Of a stretch of 64,000 nt of DNA, positions 17,737 to 27,337 are shown in pieces (within the stretch, counting starts at the first letter, position 1; each line of letters begins with the position of its first letter). Under the pieces are notes generated by a model that worked only from the letters and a program-made list of their open reading frames with translations, was not told the DNA's origin and did no database searches. Both the position numbers and the translations under genes were made by a program. The stretch lies in NCBI GenBank assembly GCA_965203755.1, contig OZ241910.1, positions 868,001-932,000 on the forward strand, in the 5' to 3' direction. The stretch is from UBA6055 sp965203755 (GTDB lineage Bacteria; Chloroflexota; Anaerolineae; Aggregatilineales; Phototrophicaceae).

Positions 17737-19497
17737 TTAACCTTGTTCAAATCGGCGCTTGGCCTGCAATTCACTGCGCCGGGCTTCGGTCGCTGCCCGG
17801 TCGGGAACCAGGGTGTCTGGATCGAAGATGACGCCGTAGACTGCTGCCGCCTGGTCGAATGAGACGACGCCATCGCGGACATCTCGCTGCACGTTTTCGA
17901 TGTCGCGTTCAAGCGGCGAGCCGTATCCACCGCCGCCGGCGGTATCAAAGCCAACAGTCATGCCCGTATCGACAAGCGGCAGGGCACTGGCGCGCTGAAC
18001 TTTCTCTTCGCGCGTGAGCGCTTTGCCATTACGAAGAATTTCGGCCGGAGTGCCGCCGCGGCCGCCTTTTAATCCAAAGGGCGGCACATTTTGCCCGGCG
18101 GCGTGAACGGATACCGTTGCCGCGCCGTCAAATCCGGGCAGCAGTTGAAGCTCTATTCGCTGCGCCAGGCCGCCGCGTTCTGCGCCGGCGCCGCCCGAAT
18201 CTTGAAGGAATTCGCGGCGCAGCGTCAAAATAGGGACAGCGATTTCAAAAAGTTCAACCGGCACCGCTCCCGCCAGCGCCGGCACCTGAACCGTGGCAAT
18301 GCCGCTGGAGTTGGCATTTGCCCCCATGCCGCCGGCGCTGAACAAATAGCTGTGAAAGATGGACGAATCCTGATGGGCGCGGGCAAAGACGCGCGCGCTT
18401 ATCAGAAAACCCGATCCGGCAATGACCTGATTGGGCAGGACTTGGGACAGGGCTCGCAGCACCGCGCCAAAAATATGCGCCCCTACGCGATGACGCTGGC
18501 TGACGGAGGCCGGGCGGCGGGCATTCAGGATACATCCCGGCGGCGCGCTGGCATGAATGGGGCGATAGCAGCCATCGTTGCCGGGGACATTGGGCAGCAG
18601 CGTCGCCTTCAAAGCATAGGAGATTTGCCCATGAGTGAAGGTAAAGGTCACATTGATGCCGCCGCGCGGCTGTTGGGCGGAGGTGCCGCTGAAGTCAATG
18701 AAAATCTCATCGCCGCGTACTTCAAGCCTACACACCAGCGTTAAGGGCCGGTCAAGCTCATCGACGACGACTTCCGAACCATAAACGCCATTAGGCAGGG
18801 CTAAGATGGCGCCGCGCATGGCTTTTTCCGAGCGGTTCTGGATTTCATCAGCAAGCGACTGAAGGTTGGCCAGATGATACTCATCCAGCAGCGCCAGACA
18901 ACGTTCCGCGCCGGTCTGGTTGGCAGCCACTTGAGCGTGGATGTCTCCCACCACAGCGACCGGCAGCCGCACATTAGCTTCAATGAAATCCAGCGCGGTC
19001 TGATTGAGTTCGCCGGCTTGATACAAGCGCAGCAGTGGAATCATCAAGCCCTCTTCATAACAGTCGCGCACCTGGTTAATATCCACCGAGCCGCCGACAT
19101 CGGCATGATGGGCGATGCTGGCGGCGAAGCCCATAAGTTTGTCCGCTTTGAAGAAAGGGGTAATCACTGTGATATCCGGGTTATGTCCTGCGTTTTGCCA
19201 AGGGTCGTTGGATATGAAAACATCGCCTGGCACGATATTGCCGCGCCCAAAACGTTCCAGCACGAGCCTGGTTGTGCCAGGCATGGTGCGGTTGAAAATG
19301 GGCAGGCTCCGATGGGCGTGGGCGATGCAGTGTCCCTGGGCATCCATAATCACACAGCCATAATCGTTCGAGGCGGTAATCGTGGTCGAGAAGGCGGTCC
19401 GCGCCAGAGTCGCTGACATCTGGTCGGCGACTGTGATAAGCCGCTGCCAGAGGATCTCCAAAGTCAGTGGGTCGAGTCCATGGTCAGGCACAGGCAT
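17737..19497 (-). CDS. hyuB: Hydantoinase B / oxoprolinase beta-type subunit
   Basis: 586 residues, HyuB family. With HyuA this forms an ATP-dependent hydrolase of cyclic amides (N-methylhydantoin, 5-oxoproline or related). Characteristic segments: SNDYGCVIMDAQG near residue 50, GDVFISNDPWQNAGHNPD (about 97), a glycine-rich central part, and the C-terminal VGFDTAGGGGYGSP. Its start overlaps the racemase stop by one base (TAATG). The subunits are split by a racemase gene, which suggests both enantiomers are processed. Confidence 0.93.
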   Translation of the reverse strand: MPVPDHGLDPLTLEILWQRLITVADQMSATLARTAFSTTITASNDYGCVIMDAQGHCIAHAHRSLPIFNRTMPGTTRLVLERFGRGNIVPGDVFISNDPWQNAGHNPDITVITPFFKADKLMGFAASIAHHADVGGSVDINQVRDCYEEGLMIPLLRLYQAGELNQTALDFIEANVRLPVAVVGDIHAQVAANQTGAERCLALLDEYHLANLQSLADEIQNRSEKAMRGAILALPNGVYGSEVVVDELDRPLTLVCRLEVRGDEIFIDFSGTSAQQPRGGINVTFTFTHGQISYALKATLLPNVPGNDGCYRPIHASAPPGCILNARRPASVSQRHRVGAHIFGAVLRALSQVLPNQVIAGSGFLISARVFARAHQDSSIFHSYLFSAGGMGANANSSGIATVQVPALAGAVPVELFEIAVPILTLRREFLQDSGGAGAERGGLAQRIELQLLPGFDGAATVSVHAAGQNVPPFGLKGGRGGTPAEILRNGKALTREEKVQRASALPLVDTGMTVGFDTAGGGGYGSPLERDIENVQRDVRDGVVSFDQAAAVYGVIFDPDTLVPDRAATEARRSELQAKRRFEQG

Positions 19498-20273
19498 TAT
19501 CCTTTTATGTGCATCTCGCGGTTGGTCTGCTGGAACAGGCCCCAGGCTTTGATTTCATCGGCTGGCGGCGCTTCACTGCCCCATTTGCGGCTCGGATACC
19601 AGCCAAAACGCTGCGCTGTTTCCGCCAGAAACTCGGCATACTTGAAGGGCGCCAAGGCGGCGTCAATGACTGGAACGCCTAATTCAGCTTGCAGTGTTTG
19701 GTGGAATCCGATTTCGGCGCTGCAACCTAATACGATAACTTCGGCGCCGTCTGCTTCAACCGCTTTTCGGCCTTCGCGCCGCATGGCCGCCATCGTGCGG
19801 TCAGCCTGTGTCTGAAATTCCAGCACGCCCATATTTAGCGGGCGCATGGAAGCCAGGCAATGCTCAAAACCATAAGCGCGGATGTTTTCGCGCATTTTCG
19901 GAATCGCTTTGCTGGCGCCGGTCAGGATGGAAAAGGTATTTCCCAGATGACTGGCGATAGCTATCGAAGATTGACAGGGCGCGGTCACAATCGCCTTCTT
20001 GGAAACCTCGCGGGCTTCGCGCAGAGCCAAATCATAAAAACAGCCAATAACAAAGGCGTTATAATCATCTGCATACCGATAGACGGCTGTCACAATATCA
20101 GCCATGACCAGCGCTTCATAGGCGTGATAGCGCAGATGGCGGGGATGATGGCCGGGCGGCAGGGACAGGATATCGACATCTGTGCCTGTTCGGCGCGCCG
20201 CCTGGAGCGCAGATGCCAAAGCGGCTGCATAGGGCTTGTCTTCGACAATCGGGTCAATCCATAAAACGCGCAT
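19497..20273 (-). CDS. Asp/Glu/hydantoin racemase family protein
   Basis: 258 residues, with the two catalytic cysteines of the family in APCQSSIA (about 98) and VLGCSAEIG (about 183), which act as opposite-face acid and base. It lies between hyuA and hyuB and touches both, so it most likely racemises the hydantoin or the carbamoyl/amino acid product of that pathway. Hydantoin racemase itself belongs to this family, which makes the assignment natural, but specificity is inferred from context. Confidence 0.9.
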   Translation of the reverse strand: MRVLWIDPIVEDKPYAAALASALQAARRTGTDVDILSLPPGHHPRHLRYHAYEALVMADIVTAVYRYADDYNAFVIGCFYDLALREAREVSKKAIVTAPCQSSIAIASHLGNTFSILTGASKAIPKMRENIRAYGFEHCLASMRPLNMGVLEFQTQADRTMAAMRREGRKAVEADGAEVIVLGCSAEIGFHQTLQAELGVPVIDAALAPFKYAEFLAETAQRFGWYPSRKWGSEAPPADEIKAWGLFQQTNREMHIKG

Positions 20274-20275
20274 GG

Positions 20276-22375
20276 TTATAGGGTCTCCTGTGAACGCGGC
20301 TGGTTGAGATAGAGATGGACATTGGCATGACGGTCCACCTTGGCCTGCATGCCGGGACGAACGACGATGGTTGATTCGCGTTCCTCAACAATCGCCGGAC
20401 CAGCGAATTGCATCCCGGCGCCCAGTCGATAGCGGTCATAAATCGGCGTATCGACAAAGCCGCCAAGCTCTGAAAACCAGGCGCGGCGATGACCTTTGCC
20501 GGCGGAATGAATATCGGCATCAGCTTTTGCCAGCAAAGGCGCCGGCGGCGGGGTTCGCGCGCCGGATACTCTTGTCCGCCATGTCAAAAGCTCAATGGGT
20601 GTATGGTCGGGTACATAATGATAGAGTTCTTTGTAGGTCGCATTGAAGCGGGCGATGAAGTCATCGACCGTTATCCGATTCCAGTCAGATGGCAGCGGCA
20701 CTTGAATTTCGTGCAGCTGCCCCTGGAATCGTCCATCCACGCTCCGCTCAACCTTGATATCCACTTCAGCGATGCCGGCCGCGGCAAGCATCTGCTGTCC
20801 CTGCGCTTCCATTTGCACGAAAAGCGCCTGAATCTTTTGCCAATCGGCGCTTGCCAGCGCCGTTGGATATGAATGCGCGAAATCAAAGGCGACCGGCGCA
20901 ATCAACAGTCCGATAGCGGATGCCACGCCGGCCTCGGGGGCGACGATCACTTCTGGGCTGCCGAGGATGCCGGCAAGGCCGGCCGCATGAACGGGTCCTG
21001 CGCCGCCGAAACAAATCATGGCATAATTGCGCGGATCGCCAGCCTGTTCCAGAATATGAATCCGCGCCGCCGCCGCCATATTCTCGTTGACCAGTCGGTG
21101 AATGGCAGCGGCAGTCTCAACAACTGTCCAGCCAAAGGCAGCGGCAATGGGTTGGAGCGCATGGTTCGCCGCGGTCGGGTCAAGCATCATTTCACCCCCC
21201 AGGAAGTAATCCGGATTCAGATACCCCAAGATCAAATCCGCATCGGTCACCGTTGGCTGTGTCCCGCCAAAGCCATAAGCGGCTGGGCCGGGGCTTGATC
21301 CGGCGCTTTGCGGGCCTACTTTGAGCAGGCCCAAATGATCGACCCAGGCAATGCTGCCGCCGCCGGCGCCGCTTTCGAGGATATTGACAGTTGGAAATTG
21401 AAGGGGGTAGCCGCTGCCCTTGGTCAGGCGATGAACGCGGGCAACCTCTAAACTGGACGCGATGGTCGGCTGTTGATTGTGAATGAGCGCAGCTTTGGCA
21501 GTCGTTCCGCCCATATCAAAGGATATTAAATCGCTGTGTCCCGCCAGCCGGCCATAATAGGCGGCGGCAGTCACCCCGGCCGCTGGGCCGGATTCTACCA
21601 GGCGAATCGGCTGCTGCGCGGCGGCGGCGACTAAAGCCGCGCTGCCCGAAGACAGCATCAGATAAAAATTCCCGCCGAAGCCGGCTTCGGCAAGCTGGTC
21701 ATGCAGCGTTTGCAGATATTGGGACATCAGCGGCAGCACATAGGCGTTGGCGGCGGTGGTTGAAGCGCGCTCGTATTCGCGGATTTCGGGCGCAATGTCG
21801 CTGGAGAGCGTGACTGGAATACCGCGCCATAGGTCTTGGACAAGCTCGACAATGCGCTGTTCGTTAGTCGGATTGAGGTAGGAATGCAGGCAGGCAATCG
21901 CAATCGCTTCGACGCCTTCCCGCTTAAAATCGCGAATGGCTTGCCGAACGTCGTTTTCATTGACGGCTGTCAGAAGCTGTCCATCGCGGTCAATGCGCTC
22001 GCGGATGCCGCGCCTCAAGTAGCGCGGGCTGAGTGGGGGTGGGTATTGGAGGAACAAATCGTAGATGGCATACCGCTGTTCGGTTCGCATCTCCAAGATG
22101 TCGCGGAAGCCGGCCGTCGTCAGCAAACCGACCAGCGCTCCTTTATGCTCAATGAGTGTATTGGCAACCAGCGTGGTGGCATGGAACACATTGAGAAGCT
22201 GCTCTGGACTCAAGTCGGCCGCCTGCATGAATGCCTGGATGCCGGCCAAGGCGCCGACTTCGGGATGCTCGGGAGTGGTCAGCGCTTTGAATACCTTCAG
22301 TTCGCCCTTTGCCGAATCCAACAGCGCAAAGTCGGTGAAGGTGCCGCCAATATCAAATCCAAGCTCAAACCCCAT
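20276..22375 (-). CDS. hyuA: Hydantoinase A / oxoprolinase alpha-type subunit
   Basis: 699 residues, the ATP-binding partner of HyuB. It has an N-terminal actin-like nucleotide fold (GFDIGGTFTDFALLD) and the HyuA signature HATTLVANTLIE (about residue 65). The second nucleotide segment is FDMGGTTAKAAL (about 295) and the C-terminal domain has PVHAAGLAGILG. AAGGGC precedes ATG 22375 by 4 nt. It reads directly downstream of a DppB-type permease gene. The exact cyclic amide cannot be told from the sequence. Confidence 0.93.
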   Translation of the reverse strand: MGFELGFDIGGTFTDFALLDSAKGELKVFKALTTPEHPEVGALAGIQAFMQAADLSPEQLLNVFHATTLVANTLIEHKGALVGLLTTAGFRDILEMRTEQRYAIYDLFLQYPPPLSPRYLRRGIRERIDRDGQLLTAVNENDVRQAIRDFKREGVEAIAIACLHSYLNPTNEQRIVELVQDLWRGIPVTLSSDIAPEIREYERASTTAANAYVLPLMSQYLQTLHDQLAEAGFGGNFYLMLSSGSAALVAAAAQQPIRLVESGPAAGVTAAAYYGRLAGHSDLISFDMGGTTAKAALIHNQQPTIASSLEVARVHRLTKGSGYPLQFPTVNILESGAGGGSIAWVDHLGLLKVGPQSAGSSPGPAAYGFGGTQPTVTDADLILGYLNPDYFLGGEMMLDPTAANHALQPIAAAFGWTVVETAAAIHRLVNENMAAAARIHILEQAGDPRNYAMICFGGAGPVHAAGLAGILGSPEVIVAPEAGVASAIGLLIAPVAFDFAHSYPTALASADWQKIQALFVQMEAQGQQMLAAAGIAEVDIKVERSVDGRFQGQLHEIQVPLPSDWNRITVDDFIARFNATYKELYHYVPDHTPIELLTWRTRVSGARTPPPAPLLAKADADIHSAGKGHRRAWFSELGGFVDTPIYDRYRLGAGMQFAGPAIVEERESTIVVRPGMQAKVDRHANVHLYLNQPRSQETL

Positions 22376-22392
22376 AAAAGCCCTTCCCGGCG

Positions 22393-23406
22393 CTACTTGC
22401 GCGTAATTCGCGGGTCTAATTGAACATAGAGCAAATCAACAACCGTATTGGAGACCACAAAGATGACGGCGATCACCAGCGCCGCGCCGATGACTGCAAA
22501 GTAATCGGATGAAATAACGGATTCCACCATATATCGTCCAAGACCGGGCCAAGTAAACACCACTTCGACCAGCACCGCGCCGCTCAATAAAAAGCCAATC
22601 TGGATGCCCAGCATCGTGACCACCAGGATTAAGGCATTGCGAAAGGCATGGCGATAGATGACTCGCCGTTCACGCAGGCCTTTGGCCCTGGCCGTGCGTA
22701 TGTAGGGCTGGGACAGTGTTTCCAGCATACCGCTTCTGGTGAAGCGAGCGCCGACAGCCAGCCCCCCTAGCGACAAGGAGGCGACGGGAAGCGCCAGATG
22801 ACGAAGACTCGACCAGAAGGCATCCCATTGACCTGCGAGCAGACTGTCGATGGTGTACATGCCGGTGACGAAGGGCGGGGGCGCCATCAGCGCATTCAAA
22901 CGGCCTTCAAGCGGAAGCCAGTCCAGCGGTTTGGCAAAAATCAGCTGCAGGAACAAAGCCATGACAAAGGCAGGAGTTCCCATGCCAATCACAACAAACA
23001 TACGAATCAGGAAATCAACGGGATTGCCGGCATTGACGGCTGCCACGATGCCCAGGCTGATGCCAAGCACAACAATCACAATGCTCGATGTGAATGCCAG
23101 TTCAAATGTGGCTGGAAAGCGCAGCTTCAAGTCATCGATGACAGGCCGCCGCGTCAGCAGCGATCTTCCAAGATCGCCACGCGCCAGCCCGGAGATATAG
23201 GTGATGAACTGTTCGTGGAAAGGGCGGTCCAACCCCAACTCTTGTCGAATTTTCTCGATCTGCTCTGGTCGGGCATTGGCGCCGGCCGCCACCGCCGCCG
23301 GGTCGGCCGGCAGAAGATGCATGACCACAAACAGAATGACCGCTATGCCGAACAGTTTGAGAGGCAACGTCAGGATGCGCTCAAGAAGCAGCTGGCCCAT
23401 TTGCAT
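22393..23406 (-). CDS. Dipeptide/oligopeptide ABC transporter permease, DppB family
   Basis: 337 residues with the DppB-type N-terminal helix, the periplasmic loop GLDRPFHEQFITYISGLARGDLG-like segment, the EAA loop (YIRTARAKGLRERRVIYRHA) and a C-terminal YVQLDPRI. It forms the channel with the DppC-type permease at the far end of the operon and is fed by the binding protein encoded 72 bp upstream. ATGs at 23406 and 23400 are both possible starts; neither has a clear Shine-Dalgarno. Confidence 0.92.
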   Translation of the reverse strand: MQMGQLLLERILTLPLKLFGIAVILFVVMHLLPADPAAVAAGANARPEQIEKIRQELGLDRPFHEQFITYISGLARGDLGRSLLTRRPVIDDLKLRFPATFELAFTSSIVIVVLGISLGIVAAVNAGNPVDFLIRMFVVIGMGTPAFVMALFLQLIFAKPLDWLPLEGRLNALMAPPPFVTGMYTIDSLLAGQWDAFWSSLRHLALPVASLSLGGLAVGARFTRSGMLETLSQPYIRTARAKGLRERRVIYRHAFRNALILVVTMLGIQIGFLLSGAVLVEVVFTWPGLGRYMVESVISSDYFAVIGAALVIAVIFVVSNTVVDLLYVQLDPRITRK

Positions 23407-23478
23407 TGTGTCAATGCAGAACGCAGCCGAAAAAGGTCACTGCGCTCTGCATCAAACTCCTGTGGCTAGAATAAATAT

Positions 23479-25044
23479 CTAGTTTTCCAGGTAGATGTCA
23501 TAAAGATGCAAATCACCTGGGAAACCGTAGGGGTCATACTGATAGCCTTTGACCGAGGCGTGGGTCAAGTCAAGGTATTGCGAAATCATGACTGGGATGA
23601 CGACGGCGTCGTCAATGAGAATCCGCTGTGCCTGACACAGTAATTCATCAATGCGGGGATCGCCCGGCGTCAGCGTCGGCGCTTCCTCAAGCAAGGCATC
23701 AAATTCAGGATTGCTGTACCAGGCCCAATTGCCGGTGCCGGTATCAATCAGGGCTGAATGGTTGAGGCGGAACAGCATTTCGCCGGAATAGGGTATGGGG
23801 ATATTGAGCCAATGGCTGCTCATATCATAGGCGGTGTCAAAATTGCGCTGGGCGTCGATAAAGGTGCCCCAGGGGATATCTTCGAGTATGACTTCAATGC
23901 CCAGTTCGGCCAGCGCTTCCTGATACAAAACAGCGGCAAAACGGCGCGGCTCGTTGGCATGGCGGTAGGCCTGGCGCACGGTAAAGCCATCGGCATAGCC
24001 GGCATCTGCCAGCAGTTGGCGCGCTTTTTCCAAATCCTGCACCGGCTCAAACACATCGCAATGCCCGACTGTGCCGCCCAAAGCCGGCGATGTAAGCGGC
24101 ACTGCAAACCCGCCCATGACTTCAATCATGGCATCGTATGGATAGGCATGCAGCAGCGCCTGGCGCACGGCTTTGTTGGCCAAGGGTCCGTCCTGCTTCA
24201 TAAAGTGATAAAAGCCCTGAAGCGGATTGCCGAAATTGAGGTTGATATCGGCATTGGTGGCGGCGCGTCGAACGTCTGAAAGCCCAGCCCAGTCAATCAG
24301 ATGCACTTCTCCGTCTTCTATCAGGAGCAGACGAGTGGTGTAGTCCAGTCCATAGCGAGCGATAAATCGTTCAATATGCGGGCCTTCCCAGCCGCGCCAA
24401 TAATCCGCAAAAGCCTCTAATTCAGTCTGGCGGCCCGGATCCCAGCGAGCCAACTGATAGGGCCCCGTCCCGACTGCGTTTTCTCTGAAGAATTCTCCAG
24501 CCCAGTCGCCGTCGACTTCATTGGCTTCCACCGCGGCCGCGCTTACAATTTTGATGTGTGGCAAGCCAGCCCAAAATTGAAAGTCGGCTTTGCTCAATGT
24601 GATTTCCACCGTGACATCATCAAGGGCGGCAATGGTGTCTACTGGCGCGAGGATGAAACCGAGATTGCCAAGCTCCAAGGCCGCGTGACGTTCCAGAGAC
24701 AGCTTGACGGCGGCCGCGTTCAGCGGCGTTCCATCATGGAACAGCACATCATCGCGGAGCGTCAGGGTGTAGGTTAGGGCATCTTCCGAAATTTCCCAGC
24801 CGGCTGCCAGGCGCGGCGCAATGTTTCCTTCGGGCGAGTATTGCGTTAACCCTTCGTACATCGCATTGATGACATAGCCTTCGGTTTGCGAAATGCCCAT
24901 CGCCGCCGGGTCAAGCGAGTTTGGCTCGCAGCAGGTTCCCAGCACAAATGCACCCGTCCACACCGTACCCTGCGCCATTGCCGGAGCCAGCGCCATCATA
25001 AGCAGCGCCGCAGGCAAGAATAGCATCTTCAAAACGGTATTCAT
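23479..25044 (-). CDS. Family 5 ABC transporter substrate-binding protein (DppA/OppA type)
   Basis: 521 residues with a Sec signal peptide (hydrophobic stretch LFLPAALLMMALAPAMA, cleavage probably AMA-QG). The family 5 core is typical, with LTYTLTLRDDVLFHDG near residue 95 and a GTGPYQLARWDPG segment near 200. It is the first gene of the hydantoin operon and presumably binds the cyclic amide or small peptide that HyuA/HyuB and the M24 peptidase act on. An almost perfect promoter lies 60-90 bp upstream. Confidence 0.93.
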   Translation of the reverse strand: MNTVLKMLFLPAALLMMALAPAMAQGTVWTGAFVLGTCCEPNSLDPAAMGISQTEGYVINAMYEGLTQYSPEGNIAPRLAAGWEISEDALTYTLTLRDDVLFHDGTPLNAAAVKLSLERHAALELGNLGFILAPVDTIAALDDVTVEITLSKADFQFWAGLPHIKIVSAAAVEANEVDGDWAGEFFRENAVGTGPYQLARWDPGRQTELEAFADYWRGWEGPHIERFIARYGLDYTTRLLLIEDGEVHLIDWAGLSDVRRAATNADINLNFGNPLQGFYHFMKQDGPLANKAVRQALLHAYPYDAMIEVMGGFAVPLTSPALGGTVGHCDVFEPVQDLEKARQLLADAGYADGFTVRQAYRHANEPRRFAAVLYQEALAELGIEVILEDIPWGTFIDAQRNFDTAYDMSSHWLNIPIPYSGEMLFRLNHSALIDTGTGNWAWYSNPEFDALLEEAPTLTPGDPRIDELLCQAQRILIDDAVVIPVMISQYLDLTHASVKGYQYDPYGFPGDLHLYDIYLEN

Positions 25045-25106
25045 TTTTTATCTCCATATCGTTTAGTTGATTTGTTGAAACTTAGCGTGTTTTTCGCCAC
25101 TCACTA

Positions 25107-25135
25107 ATTATACCCATTCGCTTTTTCAATATCAA
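25107..25135 (-). promoter_or_regulatory. Near-consensus sigma-70 promoter of the hydantoin operon
   Basis: On the minus strand: TTGATA (25135-25130), exactly 17 bp, then TATAAT (25112-25107), with the transcript start expected about 55 bp before the binding-protein ATG. The strength of the match suggests high or repressor-controlled expression. The rest of the 25045-25261 gap shows no other feature. Confidence 0.75.
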
Positions 25136-25261
25136 GCAGTTGGTTAAGATGAGGGGCGTTTTCATAGCAGCCTTCTCGATCATAATCAGTTGAATGCCGG
25201 GCGGTCTTGCGGATTAAAGCCGGCTCGCCAGCGCTTTGGCGATGATGAATGGGCATCGGGT

Positions 25262-25660
25262 TTATCCGACTGTGACCGACAATTTGACTGCCGGTTTGAG
25301 GGTGTTGGCGACAATGCAGCTGCGCTCCGAGATGGCAACCAGCTTCGCAAAGGTTTCGCGGTCGGCATAAGCCGAGCTTACTGTCATTTGAATCGAATCA
25401 AAGCGGGCTGGCGCAGCCGCCAACTCGCCGCTGACCTCGATAGCGATATCGTCGATGTCCAAATCACGGGCGCGGATGGCCGCCAGCAAATTGCTGTTGA
25501 AGCAGCCGCCGAGCGAAGCCAGCAGCAGTTCGCCGCCCATCGCGCCTTGGTCATGGCCGCCTTTGGCTGACGGCCGGTCAATAGCGATGCCGTGCTGGCG
25601 AATCTGCGCCGCGGTGGTGGCATCGTCAACTTGGCACAGCTTTACGGTAATGCTTGGCAT
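25262..25660 (-). CDS. OsmC family protein
   Basis: 132 residues, OsmC/Ohr fold. The two redox cysteines of the family lie in GGCFNSNL (about 64) and SERSCIVANTL (about 122). Such proteins reduce organic hydroperoxides with a thiol pair. The cysteine spacing and short length are closer to the OsmC/YhfA branch than to Ohr. AGAGG precedes ATG 25660. It follows the remains of a sugar-permease gene by 23 bp and was possibly once part of that transporter's transcript. Confidence 0.85.
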   Translation of the reverse strand: MPSITVKLCQVDDATTAAQIRQHGIAIDRPSAKGGHDQGAMGGELLLASLGGCFNSNLLAAIRARDLDIDDIAIEVSGELAAAPARFDSIQMTVSSAYADRETFAKLVAISERSCIVANTLKPAVKLSVTVG

Positions 25661-25683
25661 GGTTTTGCCTCTTGCATATCCAG

Positions 25684-25803
25684 TTATCCTTTCACGGCGC
25701 CCATTGTAAAGCCTTGCACCAGGCTGTCTAGGAACAAATTATAGACGAAGCCGACTGGAATGGCAATAATCAGGGCGGCGGCAATCATCTGAACCGCGGC
25801 CCC
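25684..25803 (-). pseudogene. C-terminal remnant of a MalG-type sugar permease
   Basis: Minus-strand codons give a membrane segment and tail (IAAALIIAIPVGFVYNLF, then VQGFTMGAVKG and stop). The ending matches the usual C-terminus of MalG-family permeases, as in the intact gene at 12212 which ends RGAIKG. Only about 39 codons remain. The expected MalF gene and the rest of MalG between the binding-protein gene (stop 25873) and this tail are gone, so a deletion of roughly two genes is inferred. Confidence 0.65.
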
Positions 25804-25846
25804 CTTCGCGCCGTCTCGATGCCGAACATCATCCTCCCGGCGCCTT
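25778..25846 (-). repeat. Copy A of a ~70-bp dispersed repeat
   Basis: Read on the minus strand this matches 56115-56189: a 38-bp core with about 33 identities (contains GATGTTCGGCATCGAGACGG), then TTCAGATGATTG-CGC again 15 of 16. The core contains a ribosome site and ATG (25829) opening MFGIETARRG; the other copy opens MFSIETARKG. Possibly the 5' end of a paralogous permease gene or a small mobile sequence. Confidence 0.55.
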
Positions 25847-25872
25847 TTGCATGCGGTCAAGCCATCAAACGT

Positions 25873-27210
25873 TTAATCGCCGCCGCCGATCCAGCCTTTC
25901 GCGCGCCAGGCGGCGAAAATCGCTTCAATCCGTTCGGCCGCCTGGGCGACGGCATCTTCGGCGCTCATCTTTCCGGCGGCGACTTGCGCGCTCATATTTG
26001 AAATAATCCGTTCGGCGAAGACTTGGCTGATGGCTGGACTGCTGACTCCCGGATAGCCAAGATGGACCGACCAATCCCGAACTGTTTTGAGGACATTCAG
26101 CTTGCTGGCGGGGACTGAACCAAAGGGATCAGCTTCCAGCCAGCCGTCAAGCTCGGGGGCTGTGCTGGGATAACAGGGAAAGCTGTACAGTTCGCTGTGA
26201 TAGACGACGTCCCGATAATTGGCGGTATGGTCAAGGATGAATTGTTTGGCGGCCGCCAGTTCATCGCCTTCGACATAGCTGGGAATGACATAAATCTGCC
26301 AGACATGCGCGGGGGCAAAAGCGCCGCCCGGGCCTTCGAGCGCGCTGGTGAAGCCGATGTTTTCGGCGGCGGCGGCATCGATTTTTTGCAGCCGGCGATA
26401 GGCGGAAATGGAGTTCAGGATATAGCTGACTTCACCGGCGACGAGCGCCTGATTGTTGCTGGCGGCTGTCCAATCAAAGACTTCGCCGGTCATGGTTTCG
26501 TTTTGCAGCTGCGCCATATATTCGACGGCGGCGATGGTGGCTTCGCTGTTGAGGACAACGTTTTCATCTTCGTCTTGGATGCTGCCGCCGAAGCTCCAAA
26601 TCACCCCGCGATGCGCCATTTCGCTGTTGATCTCTGGACTCATGCCCAGACCAACGGGAATGCCGGCGGCTTCAAAGACGGCGCGGCCGCCTTCAAGCAG
26701 GTCGCTGTAAGTTTTGGGCCCTTCGGGATAGCCGGCTTCGGTCCATAGAGCAATGTCATAATCGCCGGGGCCGGGCACATAACCATGCGTATAGGCATAA
26801 TGCGTATCGCTGATGGGCAGGTGCGAGGTGGCTTGGCAGGTGTCGGCGCGGCCGCCAAATCTCGCCAAAGCCTGGCTGTTGATGTCGCTTAGGTCATGCA
26901 GGCTTTCGATAAGCGATGTCGGCGGGAACAGCAGTTCAACCAGGGTGTGCCCCGCGCCGGCGTCGATTTCGGCGGCGAAGGCCGCTGGCAGTTCCTCAAA
27001 ATGGATGCGGTCCACCGTGACTGTGACATTGCTGGCTTCGCCCCATGCCTGGGCATAGGCATCAAACCACTCATCGTAACGCGGCACGACATGGTTCCAT
27101 TGCAGCAGGCTGATTTCAGTCCCGTCGGCGAATCGGTCTTGCGCGCTGGCGATAAAGCTGAACGCGGCGATTATGCCTAGCGCAGCCAGCAGTCTGGTCG
27201 CGTGTTTCAT
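25873..27210 (-). CDS. Orphan sugar ABC transporter substrate-binding protein
   Basis: 445 residues, family 1 extracellular solute-binding protein with a Sec signal peptide (LLAALGIIAAFSFIASA, cleavage before QDRF). AAGGAG precedes ATG 27210 and a good promoter lies upstream. The permease genes expected downstream have been deleted to a C-terminal scrap, so this protein has no local channel. It could serve another importer or be on its way to loss. The coding frame itself is intact, arguing that any loss is recent or the protein is still used. Confidence 0.88.
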   Translation of the reverse strand: MKHATRLLAALGIIAAFSFIASAQDRFADGTEISLLQWNHVVPRYDEWFDAYAQAWGEASNVTVTVDRIHFEELPAAFAAEIDAGAGHTLVELLFPPTSLIESLHDLSDINSQALARFGGRADTCQATSHLPISDTHYAYTHGYVPGPGDYDIALWTEAGYPEGPKTYSDLLEGGRAVFEAAGIPVGLGMSPEINSEMAHRGVIWSFGGSIQDEDENVVLNSEATIAAVEYMAQLQNETMTGEVFDWTAASNNQALVAGEVSYILNSISAYRRLQKIDAAAAENIGFTSALEGPGGAFAPAHVWQIYVIPSYVEGDELAAAKQFILDHTANYRDVVYHSELYSFPCYPSTAPELDGWLEADPFGSVPASKLNVLKTVRDWSVHLGYPGVSSPAISQVFAERIISNMSAQVAAGKMSAEDAVAQAAERIEAIFAAWRAKGWIGGGD

Positions 27211-27271
27211 TGCCGCTCCTTAAAATGGCGTGAAGCCATCATTGCGGGTCAATAGCTTGGCCGCTAGTTTT

Positions 27272-27300
27272 ATTTTAACAGCGCGCATTTTGTCTGGCAA
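27272..27300 (-). promoter_or_regulatory. Sigma-70 promoter of the orphan binding-protein gene
   Basis: Minus strand: TTGCCA (27300-27295), 17 bp, TAAAAT (27277-27272). Each hexamer differs from consensus at one position; about 60 bp upstream of the ATG. Confidence 0.65.
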
Positions 27301-27337
27301 TCATTCCGCAAGGCGCGGTTCGCTTTTCGCTGACCGC

